Shown here: piece after piece, positions 34,538 through 42,913 of the stretch
Position numbering within the stretch: position 1 is the stretch's first letter
Layout: each line of letters opens with the position of its first letter
Assembly (NCBI GenBank): GCA_017431785.1
Contig: JAFRKJ010000008.1
Coordinates: 1-64,000, forward strand
Source: Bacillota bacterium
GTDB taxonomy: Bacteria; Bacillota; Clostridia; Peptostreptococcales; Anaerovoracaceae
Reading direction: 5' to 3'
Length of the DNA: 64,000 nucleotides
Made by a program: the position numbers and the translations under genes
The notes under the pieces: model-generated
What the model saw: only the letters and a program-made list of their open reading frames with translations
Database searches by the model: none
Told to the model about the DNA's origin: nothing

Positions 34538-37263
34538 GGATTCTTGTAGTAGTAATCAAACATTGACTGAAGCTGGTCGCTGCATGGGACACCGAGCTCC
34601 TCTTCTACGTGGAGCTTCATCTTATCGGCGATCAGCTGTGCTTTTGCAGGAGATCCTGCATCCAACAGCATTTCAATTTCTTCATAATATATGTCTTCGT
34701 CATATGGATCAATTATTAATGCCTGGTCGAAATAAGTGAGAGAATGATCGTAGTCGCCCTGCTCTGCATAGATGCGTGCAACTGTGACAGCAACATCCTT
34801 CTGGTAGGAAGACAGACGGTCACGTTCACTTTCCAGAAGGGTTTCATAAGGGTAATCCTGCATAAACGGTTCGCTGTAGAGAACGGACAGATCATGCCAT
34901 TTATAGAAGTCCTGTGAGGCATTTCTCTTCAATTGCATATATGCGGTTTCAAAGTTCGCAGCATCAATATTGACGATATCAGGATTCAGACGATAGCGGT
35001 CTTTTTCCCGAATGACGCAACTAGTATCGCTGCCATGCAGTCCGGCTGCGGAATCAATACTTTTTCGCAGGACAGATAAAGCAACATTAAAGTTATTCTT
35101 TCCGGCTGTTTCTTTGCTGTCAGGGAACAGCTGGTCAATGATGTAGTCTTTGCTGACAAAGTGCCCGCGGTTGATAATCAGCAGGTGCAGAAGCCGGATG
35201 CTCGCGGATCGTTTGAGCTTCACTGGAATCCCGTTGCAGGTGATGCTGAAATCACCGAGGGTGTGTATGTTGATGTATGAACTTTTCGGTTTCGCCTTTG
35301 TATCCGCAGACTTCTCTGGTTCATCTGAAGCAGATTCCACAGTAATCCAGTGATAATTGTTTCGTTCAATGATTTCCAACTGTTCCGTTCTTATTGCGAC
35401 AATATTCTCATCTGAGGTTTCCAGCTTCAGGAGCTCCGACAGTATTTCAAACCGCAGCAGATCGCAAAGAGGTGCTTTATCCAATGCAAAAGCAAGACGG
35501 TTCTTTGCTTCATCCGGACGGTTTGCAAAGGTAAGCGCCTGAGCCAGGATCAGGTTGGTGTAAGCAATGTCGTAGCCGCATAGACTGTCCTTGACAATGG
35601 CGGCAGATTTCTCTGCGCATTGGATTGCCAGCTCCGCGTCGCCGTTTGCAACAGCAAGCATGCTTTCTACTGCATGCAGCCAGAACAGTTCATAGTCGTC
35701 AGGCCGAGCGAGTTCCAGGGCCTGTGCAATATAATCTTCTGCTGCACGGGTGTTTCCTTTGGCGAGTTGCACTCTAGCAAATGCCTCCAGCGTATGGAAC
35801 AGCAAAACAGGGAGATCATTCTGCTCTGAAAGATACAGCGCGTTGCGCGCACAGCGCAGCGCCTGATCGATATCTCCCATCGTCATATGGCAGTCTGCAA
35901 GAAGCTGGTAATTGAATGCCATAACTTCGGCATTACGCAACAGCTCCGCATTCGTCAGGGACTTTTCTAACAGTTCAAATGACATGTTCACATTACCAAG
36001 ATGATAATACAAAGCCCCCAGACGGTGCTGCAGATTTGCCTGACGCAATGTGTCGGTTTCAACTTTGATAGCTTCCGCTAATGGCTGAACAAACTGAATC
36101 GTCAGCTCTTCCGGCATACACCTCATTAAAAACAGCGAGGTGTTGGAAAAGAGCAGGTTCGGAGAAATCTCTTCGAGATGGCCATCGATGATGTTCATGA
36201 GCTGAACGGCGTTGTACCGGTCGCTGATTCTGGACATGAGGCGGATGGCTGTAACATAGTCGTTACATGCAACTGCATGCGCGAAAGCTTTGACGTACTG
36301 GCGCTTCTGTTCGTAGATTTCCGCAAGCCGTTGATGTGCTGTCAGATAGTCATTGTGATGGAGCTGATTGTATCGTTCAAACAGGAACTGCCGCAACAGC
36401 GGATGAAGTCTGAGCGTTTTGTCATTCCCCAGATAAATAAACCCATGATGCTGTTCCAGCTCGGCGATGTATTGATCAGCATTTTCTATCTGCAGATACA
36501 AGTTGATGATTGCAGGATCCAACTCAGTTAACGGACTGATACGCAACATAAAATCCTGCATTTCAGGTGTCTGGTTCTCATAGAGGTTGTAACTGAAATA
36601 ATCATTAATATCTGTAATATCTGAAAGAAAATTCAAATCCAGAGAATCAAGATTGTTAAGGTGGTTTTTTCTAAGGTATGTATAGATGAGCTGGTTGCTG
36701 GTGAACCAGCCGTGGGTTTGTTCTGCAATAAAATCCAGCTCGTAGTCGCGCAGATTCATTTCCAGATAATCATTAAAATAAGACTCTGTTTCCGAGCGGT
36801 CGAGCATCAGGTCTTCATAGGTGAGTTCGAAATACTGTTCTTTCGCACGCATGACGGCGTACGGAAGATTTGGCAGAGTGGTCCCGGAAAGGATAATCGT
36901 GCAGTCTGTAAAGGTTTTCAGCAGGTCTGTGACAGCTTCCGAAAACTTCGGGTCATCTGCTGCCGCTTCACAGCGTTCAAAGACAATTACGTCAAAATCA
37001 GTGTTTGCCTGAATCAAGTCGTAAGTCTGGCGGATATCTTCGTCACATGTATCGCCGTCGCCGAAGTCACACCAAAGAGCTTTGATGCCTTTGCATGACA
37101 AGTAACCCTGCAGGAGAGCTGTTTTACCGAATCCGCTGTCGCAGATGATTCCGATCAAAGGGCAGCGGAGGTGTTCGTCAAGCTCCCGATAGAGACGAGG
37201 ACGGTGCATCACAGAGATTTCTTCACCTTGTTTTTCGCTATTTGGGAAGAGTTGTACTGGCAT
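34534..37263 (-). CDS. STAND-type transcriptional regulator with C-terminal BTAD (SARP-like) domain
   Basis: This 909-residue regulator has a P-loop (CDSGFGKTALL near 41-51, like MalT), a STAND/AAA core with SGTTLPNL as sensor region near 140, a long stretch of TPR-like helices (about 330-640), then an OmpR-type winged HTH (about 675-765) and a bacterial transcriptional activation domain (about 770-905). The C-terminal pair is the SARP layout. I start at ATG 37263, eight bases after GGAGG; a longer frame begins with TTG at 37320. It is divergent from the permease-aminotransferase-dhaLK-aldolase operon and probably activates it on binding a ligand, with ATP hydrolysis resetting it. Confidence 0.82.
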   Translation of the reverse strand: MPVQLFPNSEKQGEEISVMHRPRLYRELDEHLRCPLIGIICDSGFGKTALLQGYLSCKGIKALWCDFGDGDTCDEDIRQTYDLIQANTDFDVIVFERCEAAADDPKFSEAVTDLLKTFTDCTIILSGTTLPNLPYAVMRAKEQYFELTYEDLMLDRSETESYFNDYLEMNLRDYELDFIAEQTHGWFTSNQLIYTYLRKNHLNNLDSLDLNFLSDITDINDYFSYNLYENQTPEMQDFMLRISPLTELDPAIINLYLQIENADQYIAELEQHHGFIYLGNDKTLRLHPLLRQFLFERYNQLHHNDYLTAHQRLAEIYEQKRQYVKAFAHAVACNDYVTAIRLMSRISDRYNAVQLMNIIDGHLEEISPNLLFSNTSLFLMRCMPEELTIQFVQPLAEAIKVETDTLRQANLQHRLGALYYHLGNVNMSFELLEKSLTNAELLRNAEVMAFNYQLLADCHMTMGDIDQALRCARNALYLSEQNDLPVLLFHTLEAFARVQLAKGNTRAAEDYIAQALELARPDDYELFWLHAVESMLAVANGDAELAIQCAEKSAAIVKDSLCGYDIAYTNLILAQALTFANRPDEAKNRLAFALDKAPLCDLLRFEILSELLKLETSDENIVAIRTEQLEIIERNNYHWITVESASDEPEKSADTKAKPKSSYINIHTLGDFSITCNGIPVKLKRSASIRLLHLLIINRGHFVSKDYIIDQLFPDSKETAGKNNFNVALSVLRKSIDSAAGLHGSDTSCVIREKDRYRLNPDIVNIDAANFETAYMQLKRNASQDFYKWHDLSVLYSEPFMQDYPYETLLESERDRLSSYQKDVAVTVARIYAEQGDYDHSLTYFDQALIIDPYDEDIYYEEIEMLLDAGSPAKAQLIADKMKLHVEEELGVPCSDQLQSMFDYYYKNP

Positions 37264-37351
37264 AATCTCATCCTCCGACATTGAAAACACCAATTCCAAT
37301 CTATTTAAATCATAGCTCAAAACAAGGAATAGTTCAATTACAAATTAATAT

Positions 37352-37440
37352 GTAAGTTTTTGTCGGCAACTCTGTGTGTAAGTTATGTGTAAGAAATACA
37401 CACTTACAGTAAGTTTTTCGTAAGCCTCCTCCTGTATCAT
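37352..37440 (+). promoter_or_regulatory. GTAAG direct repeats and promoter for the aminotransferase-dhaLK operon
   Basis: GTAAG occurs at 37352, 37378, 37389, 37409 and 37420. The pairs 37378/37389 and 37409/37420 are exactly 11 bases apart, one helical turn. If each site is a heptamer, the last ends at 37426, eight bases before TATCAT (37435-37440), matching the position of SARP sites relative to the -10. A second -10 candidate, TATAAT (37462-37467), is too close to the ribosome site to be attractive. Confidence 0.6.
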
Positions 37441-37486
37441 CGCACCATAGAAAAAACTCGTTATAATTATCTAAAGGAGGCAAATA

Positions 37487-38845
37487 ATGAACGACAATAA
37501 CGTTACACTGAATGGTGAAGTCGGTCTGAAAAGAACCATTGGCTTCTGGCCGGTCGTATTCTTCGGCGTACTGGCAATGGGCCCTGGCGGTGGAATGACT
37601 TACTTCCCAATCCTTCAGCCAATGTCCAATGGATATTGCTGGATTTCATTCTTTATTGCAGCATGCATCATGTTCCTGTCAGTACTGTCCTATATGAAGA
37701 TGGTACAGACCTTCCCGGAGACAGGAAGTGCGTATGCTTATACATCAAAAGGACTTGGCCCTAAGATCGGATTCATCGTCGGTTGGGTCCTGCTGATCGA
37801 CTACGGTGTAGTTCCGATGTTCACACTGTATCTGAATGCAATGTACTTTACAGAGATTTTTGGAATTCCTGAACCTGTATGGGTTCTCCTGTTCTCAATA
37901 CTGATCACAGCAGCATGTATCATTGGCCTGAAACTCAGTACGGCAATCCAGATCATCATCGGTATCGCCGCATTCCTGGTCGTACTTGTTCTCGAATTCG
38001 GTGCAGTACAGGATATGTTCGCAAATGGAGTGAACCTGTTCCACGCTGATGCAGTCTATGATTCAGACAAAATCATTTGGGGCGGCGTACTCAATGGTAC
38101 CGCAATCGCATTCATGGCTATGCTGGGATTTGACGGCATGACCACACTCTCAGAAGAAACAACGATGACACCGAAGAAGATGAGCAGAGCGGTTCTGATC
38201 GCTGTACTCATTCAGGAATTCTTCCTGATTACAAGTACTTATCTGATGGGTGCAGTTATGGATTGGCAGACAATTCCGGAAGCGAAGTTCGATACTGCTT
38301 ACATGTACATGCTCGAGCTGTTCACAAATCCGACATTCGCAGCAATCCTGGTTGTCATCAACAACATCAGTATCCTGGCGTGCATCATGTCCTTCTTTAC
38401 AATCTCCAGCAGAATCCTGTTCAGCATGGGCAGAAACGGAGCTCTTCCGAAGGCGTTCGCGAAGCTGAATCCTAAGACAGAGACACCGATCTTCGCAATC
38501 CTCTTCGTCTTCGCAGTTTGCACTGCAGGCGCACTGTTCATCCCTTGGGAAGTAACGGCTGAACTGATCTCATACGGCGGATGCGTAGCATTCCTCTTCG
38601 TAAACATCTCTATGATTTCATACTTCTGGGTCAGAAAGAAGGAGAAGAAAGTCTTCCGCAACCTGATTATCCCTGCTCTCGCAGCAATCAGCATCGCAGT
38701 CGTCATCTGCAGCCTTGCTAAGATCACGCTGACAGTAGGTATTATCTGGACAATCATCGGAATCCTGTATCTGCTGTTCAACTACAAGTTCAACAAGGAC
38801 TTCAGAGAGAGCATCGATTCCGGAAGCATCGAGATGGAAGGCTAA
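37487..38845 (+). CDS. APC-family permease of the aminotransferase operon
   Basis: The 452-residue membrane protein has about 12 hydrophobic segments and APC features: a glycine-rich first helix (GVLAMGPGGGMTY) and FDGMTTLSEE near residue 223, where conserved acidic residues lie before a loop. Its sequence is unlike the other permease at 30395. As first gene of the operon behind the BTAD regulator it presumably imports the amine or amino acid that the next gene product transaminates. AAAGGAGG precedes ATG 37487. Confidence 0.87.
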   Translation: MNDNNVTLNGEVGLKRTIGFWPVVFFGVLAMGPGGGMTYFPILQPMSNGYCWISFFIAACIMFLSVLSYMKMVQTFPETGSAYAYTSKGLGPKIGFIVGWVLLIDYGVVPMFTLYLNAMYFTEIFGIPEPVWVLLFSILITAACIIGLKLSTAIQIIIGIAAFLVVLVLEFGAVQDMFANGVNLFHADAVYDSDKIIWGGVLNGTAIAFMAMLGFDGMTTLSEETTMTPKKMSRAVLIAVLIQEFFLITSTYLMGAVMDWQTIPEAKFDTAYMYMLELFTNPTFAAILVVINNISILACIMSFFTISSRILFSMGRNGALPKAFAKLNPKTETPIFAILFVFAVCTAGALFIPWEVTAELISYGGCVAFLFVNISMISYFWVRKKEKKVFRNLIIPALAAISIAVVICSLAKITLTVGIIWTIIGILYLLFNYKFNKDFRESIDSGSIEMEG

Positions 38846-38902
38846 ACACAGCATTATAGATTAATTGACTTCAAGATAAGTATCCTAAGGAGGAACACTA
38901 CA

Positions 38903-40258
38903 ATGATTATGAAAAAGAAAAACGATTGCCCTAAGAGCAGAGCTATGACAGAAGAATTTCTGGATTACTTCCCGGTTGCTCATTCAAATATGAGAATCAA
39001 AGTCAGCGCACAGAACTACAGAATGTTCATCGATCACGGTGAAGGCGCAAGGCTCTACGACGTAGACGGCAATGAATATATCGACTACTGCATTTCCTAT
39101 GGTCCAACAGCACTTGGTGCAGTTCATCCGGAATTGTCAGAGGCACTGGTAGATCTGATCAGAACACAGCCTACCTCCAGCTTCTTCTTCTCAGAAGATG
39201 ACATCAAGCTAGGTAAGCTGATCAGAAAGAACGTTCCAAATGCAGACCGCATCAAGATGGCGATGACAGGAACAGAAGCTGTACAGGTGGCAATCAGAAT
39301 CGCAAGAGCATACACTGGCAAGAAGATGATCCTGAAGTTTGCTGAATGCTTCCACGGATGGATCGATAACGTATTCGGCGGTGACTATGATCCTTCACCA
39401 AGCGGTATGCCAGTCATGACCGTCAAAGAAGATGATCACTCATGGTGCCCTGGACTGAGCGAAATCGCCAGAGAAGAGACACTGGTTATCCCGTTCAATG
39501 ACTTCGACATCCTTGAGGATACATTCAAAAACTACGGACACCTGATTGCAATCTGCCACTTTGAAGCAGTTCCAATCAATGGATACTCCATCCAGCCGAA
39601 GCCTGGCTTCATCGAGAAGATCAGAGAGCTCTGCACAAAGTACAACGTTGTCATGAGCATGGACGAAGTTCTGACAGGATTCAGAGTTGGCCCTGGCGGC
39701 GCACAGGAACTGTTCGGCGTTAAGCCTGACCTGGCAACATTCGGCAAGATGTTCGCAGGCGGTGTTGCATCAGCATTCGTAGCAGGTGTTGATGAAGTTA
39801 TGAGAGTTCTTCCGGAGCAGAATGTTCTTTCCGCAGGAACTTTTAACGGATGGCCGCTGGCACAGAGAGCAGCAGCAACGGCAATCGATATCCTGACAAG
39901 AAATGACGGACAGCTGTACAAAGACATGTATGCGAAGCAGGAAAAAATCATGGACGGTATCGTTGATCTGGCAGACAAGTATGGATTCAAGGTAAGAATT
40001 ACAGAGAACCCTGGATGCTTCTACACTATCTTCGGCGTAGAAGGCGGACGTAAGCCAGTTTACACCTTCGATGAGATCGCAGACAAGAGCGAAGCGCAGA
40101 ACGCAAGATTCCGTACACTGATGGAAAACAACGGCGTCCTCATCCTTCCTGAAAACCGCTGGCTCATGTGCTTCGTCCTGACAGATGAAGATGTACAGTG
40201 GACTCTGGAAGCAGCGGAAGAAGCAATGAAGCAGATGGTAGAAGAGGGTCTGGCATAA
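38903..40258 (+). CDS. Class III aminotransferase (GSA-aminomutase-like)
   Basis: This 451-residue PLP enzyme resembles glutamate-1-semialdehyde aminomutases and related omega-transaminases. It shows YGPTALGAVHP, the cofactor-phosphate motif MTGTEAVQVAIRIAR, FHGW, the Asp in MDEVLTGFR and the PLP-binding Lys in TFGKMFAGG near residue 277. It is not next to any haem-biosynthesis gene. With a permease upstream and dihydroxyacetone-kinase subunits downstream, I infer that it converts an imported amine into a ketone or aldehyde. AAGGAGG lies nine bases before ATG 38903. Confidence 0.85.
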   Translation: MIMKKKNDCPKSRAMTEEFLDYFPVAHSNMRIKVSAQNYRMFIDHGEGARLYDVDGNEYIDYCISYGPTALGAVHPELSEALVDLIRTQPTSSFFFSEDDIKLGKLIRKNVPNADRIKMAMTGTEAVQVAIRIARAYTGKKMILKFAECFHGWIDNVFGGDYDPSPSGMPVMTVKEDDHSWCPGLSEIAREETLVIPFNDFDILEDTFKNYGHLIAICHFEAVPINGYSIQPKPGFIEKIRELCTKYNVVMSMDEVLTGFRVGPGGAQELFGVKPDLATFGKMFAGGVASAFVAGVDEVMRVLPEQNVLSAGTFNGWPLAQRAAATAIDILTRNDGQLYKDMYAKQEKIMDGIVDLADKYGFKVRITENPGCFYTIFGVEGGRKPVYTFDEIADKSEAQNARFRTLMENNGVLILPENRWLMCFVLTDEDVQWTLEAAEEAMKQMVEEGLA

Positions 40259-40288
40259 GCGCAGATCTGATAGATAAGGAGTAGAACT

Positions 40289-40915
40289 ATGAAAACAGCA
40301 GAAATCATCGATATGCTGAATGCAGTCAGCACAACGGCGATCGACGCCAAAGAAGAACTCTGCAAACTGGATAGTTTCGTAGGGGATGGAGATCATGGAT
40401 TCACTGTAGAGAGAGGATTCTCCGCAGTAAAGGCCATGCTGGAAGAAGCTGACTTCGCCTCCCCGAAGGAAGCCCTGGAGGCAGCCGGTGATGAACTGGC
40501 AGACACAATGGGCGGAGCCATCGGACTCATCATCGGCGGACTCTTCGCAGGTGGAGCAGAAGCCATGGAAGACAAAGATGATCTCGAAGCGGAAGACATC
40601 TATACACTGCTGAGCGCAGGTCTGGAAGAGATCAAACTGATCGGCGGCGCCAAAGAAGGCGACAGAACACTGATCGATGCGCTTTCCCCGGCATGCGATG
40701 CATTCAAGGCGGCTCTGGACGAAGGAAAAGCTGTAGGTGAATGTATCAGCAGCGCAGCGGATGCTGCGGAAGCTGGCGCAAAGGCAACTGCTGACATGGT
40801 TGCGAAAAAAGGAAGAGCGAAATTCCTGCAGGAAGAGTCCAAAGGCTATGTGGACGCTGGTGCAGTAACTATGTCTAAGATCATCAGAGCAATGAGTGAC
40901 TATATTAATCAGTAA
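40289..40915 (+). CDS. dhaL: Dihydroxyacetone kinase ADP-binding subunit DhaL
   Basis: The 208-residue protein carries the DhaL signature SFVGDGDHGFTVERG near residues 29-43, in which the aspartates hold the magnesium ions and nucleotide, and a second conserved region GAKEGDRTLIDAL near 117-129. DhaL phosphorylates the dihydroxyacetone held by DhaK. In PTS-type systems it needs DhaM for rephosphorylation, but no DhaM gene follows. AAGGAG precedes ATG 40289. The gene order dhaL-dhaK is reversed compared with many operons. Confidence 0.88.
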   Translation: MKTAEIIDMLNAVSTTAIDAKEELCKLDSFVGDGDHGFTVERGFSAVKAMLEEADFASPKEALEAAGDELADTMGGAIGLIIGGLFAGGAEAMEDKDDLEAEDIYTLLSAGLEEIKLIGGAKEGDRTLIDALSPACDAFKAALDEGKAVGECISSAADAAEAGAKATADMVAKKGRAKFLQEESKGYVDAGAVTMSKIIRAMSDYINQ

Positions 40916-40945
40916 TAATATCAATCAGTAAATGAGGTGACTGCC

Positions 40946-41944
40946 GTGAAGAAATTTTTGAACAAAACAGAAGACATCATGCAGGAGACCATAGAAGGGT
41001 ACGTCCTGGCGAATAAACACTACCTGTCACTGGAAGAGGGTACGCACAATATCACCAGAGCGACCCCGAAGGAGCAGGGAAAGGTAAAGCTGGTTATCGG
41101 CAATGGCGGAGGCCATGAGCCGGGAACACCTGGTCAGATTGGATACGGCCTTTTCGATATGGTGTCAGTTGGTGATGTGTTTGCAGCCCAGTCCGGAAGG
41201 AAACTGTTCCAGGCAATCAAAGAGTTTGATGACGGCAGCCCGATCATGCTGCTGATTGCAAATCACGCAGGCGATGTCATGAACGGCAACTTGGCCATCA
41301 GAAAAGCAAAGGCAGCCGGCATCAACATCGAGGGAGTGGTCCACTACGACGATATCATGTCCGCACCGAAGGAGACACCGGAGGAACGCAGAGGCGTCAA
41401 CGGTATCTTCTTCCCGACAAAGGTTGCAGGAGCAGCTGCAGAAGAAGGCGCTTCCCTGGAGACCTGCGTAGAGCTCTTTAACGAAACAAGGGATAGGACA
41501 AGATCGATCTCCATCGCACTTGGCGGCGGAACACATCCGCAGACTGGTCTGACGATGATGGATCTGCCTGATGATATCGCGAACATCGGAGCAGGTTCCC
41601 ACGGTGAAGGCGGAACAACCAATATCCCATTTACAACTTCCTATGAAATGGTCAGCAAAGTCACAGAAATGCTGCTGGAAGATATGCCGTTTGAGGAAGG
41701 AGAAGAAGCGTTGCTTCTGATCACAGGAATGGGCGGAACAACTATGATGGAAATGTCCATCGCTTATGGAGATGCCTGCAAGTATCTGGCATCAAGGGGT
41801 GTATCCGTTTATTCCGGAACTGCATTCGATCTGGTTACTGCGCAGGAAGCGTGCGGCATCACCATTTCAATCTGCAAAGCCAATGACGAAATCAAGCGTC
41901 TTTGGGATGCGCCATGCAAGAGCCCAATTTATTCCAACTTATAG
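40946..41944 (+). CDS. dhaK: Dihydroxyacetone kinase substrate-binding subunit DhaK
   Basis: This 332-residue protein matches DhaK: GNGGGHEPG near residue 44, GDVFAAQSG near 71, and IGAGSHGEGG near 215, whose His forms the covalent hemiaminal with the substrate ketone. The residues after the His differ from the usual HGEPG (here HGEGG), so the substrate may not be plain dihydroxyacetone. I choose GTG 40946 because GAGGTGA lies five bases upstream; GTG 40937 is inside that ribosome site. The aldolase gene follows 10 bases later. Confidence 0.86.
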   Translation: MKKFLNKTEDIMQETIEGYVLANKHYLSLEEGTHNITRATPKEQGKVKLVIGNGGGHEPGTPGQIGYGLFDMVSVGDVFAAQSGRKLFQAIKEFDDGSPIMLLIANHAGDVMNGNLAIRKAKAAGINIEGVVHYDDIMSAPKETPEERRGVNGIFFPTKVAGAAAEEGASLETCVELFNETRDRTRSISIALGGGTHPQTGLTMMDLPDDIANIGAGSHGEGGTTNIPFTTSYEMVSKVTEMLLEDMPFEEGEEALLLITGMGGTTMMEMSIAYGDACKYLASRGVSVYSGTAFDLVTAQEACGITISICKANDEIKRLWDAPCKSPIYSNL

Positions 41945-41954
41945 GAGAAACACC

Positions 41955-42830
41955 ATGCTAGTTTCCATGAAACAAATATTGGATAGAGCCAATGCTGCAA
42001 ACTATGCAGTATTGGCTCCGGACATCTTTTCTGAAATCGATGCCAGAGCCTTTATTGAGGCAGCAGAAGATATGAACGCGCCTCTGATTCTCGGGGTGGC
42101 ATATCCGACGACCAATGATCTGAGCTTTCTCGGCAGGATCACAGTGATGCTGGCGCAGCAGTCAAGAGTACCGATTGCGATCAATCTGGATCACGGCGCA
42201 GATATTGTGCAGGTGGCAGAAGCAGTCCGCGGAGGATTCACCTCTGTTATGATCGATTGTTCTATGCTGGCGTATGAAGAGAATGTTGCCCGCGTGAAGG
42301 AAGTCGTGGATATGGTTCATCCGCTGGGAATCTCAGTGGAAGCAGAAATCGGTCATGTCGGTTCCGGCGAGGATTACGAAGCCGGCAAAGGACTGACAGA
42401 TCCAGAAGAGGCCCTCAGATTCATCAAAGAGACGGGAATCGACGCATGTGCCGTTTCCATCGGTACGGCGCACGGAGCATACAAAGGCACACCGCATCTT
42501 GATTTTGAACGGCTTGAGAAAATCAAGGCAATGACACAGTTCCCGCTGGTTCTGCACGGTAGCTCCGGCACGGGAGAAGAGAATATCCGCCGCGCATGCC
42601 GCAGCGGAATCAATAAGGTGAATGTCTGTAATGACCTGCTGAAAGCAGCGTATACGAAGATCAGCGGGACGGAACTCGTTGGAAATCAGGTTTATGATTT
42701 CTGGCCGATTATCGCTGATACACTGCGCGATTCTGTGAAGCAACAGATCGATATCACCGGCAGCACAGACAAAGCCTGGAATGTAACCGGCCCCGGACTT
42801 CCGCGCGGCGCAGTTACAATGAAAGAATAA
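41955..42830 (+). CDS. Class II (zinc) ketose-bisphosphate aldolase
   Basis: The 291-residue enzyme belongs to the fructose-bisphosphate/tagatose-bisphosphate aldolase family. Zinc-binding histidines are seen in NLDHGAD near 79-85, AEIGHVGSGED near 130 and VLHGSSG near 199; the latter and NKVNVCND bind the substrate phosphate. It would join or split dihydroxyacetone phosphate and an aldehyde. ATAGGAG precedes ATG 41955; a longer open frame from 41766 overlaps dhaK and is not used. As last gene of the operon it links DhaKL product to central metabolism or cleaves a phosphorylated ketose. Confidence 0.88.
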   Translation: MLVSMKQILDRANAANYAVLAPDIFSEIDARAFIEAAEDMNAPLILGVAYPTTNDLSFLGRITVMLAQQSRVPIAINLDHGADIVQVAEAVRGGFTSVMIDCSMLAYEENVARVKEVVDMVHPLGISVEAEIGHVGSGEDYEAGKGLTDPEEALRFIKETGIDACAVSIGTAHGAYKGTPHLDFERLEKIKAMTQFPLVLHGSSGTGEENIRRACRSGINKVNVCNDLLKAAYTKISGTELVGNQVYDFWPIIADTLRDSVKQQIDITGSTDKAWNVTGPGLPRGAVTMKE

Positions 42831-42869
42831 TGAGTTTAATCTTAAAACACCACCTTTAGAAAAACAATA

Positions 42870-42906
42870 ATGACAGGCAGTACTTGTACTGCCTGTCATC
42901 GTTTTT
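42870..42906. terminator. Terminator of the aminotransferase-dhaLK-aldolase operon
   Basis: ATGACAGGCAGTAC and GTACTGCCTGTCAT form a perfect 14-bp stem with a two-base loop and run into CGTTTTTT. It is related to the hairpin at 1759-1788. It also lies at the 3' end of the converging mutY gene. Confidence 0.9.
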
Positions 42907-42913
42907 TGTATAT

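Noticed and set aside
37462..37467. TATAAT as the main -10 of the permease-aminotransferase operon
   Set aside because: A start seven bases later would fall in the ribosome site itself, and the -35 position is poor; TATCAT at 37435 fits the repeats better.
39770..40924. 384-codon open frame on the minus strand opposite the aminotransferase and dhaL
   Set aside because: Both plus-strand genes have full family motifs and ribosome sites; the antisense frame has an implausible Cys- and Phe-rich composition.
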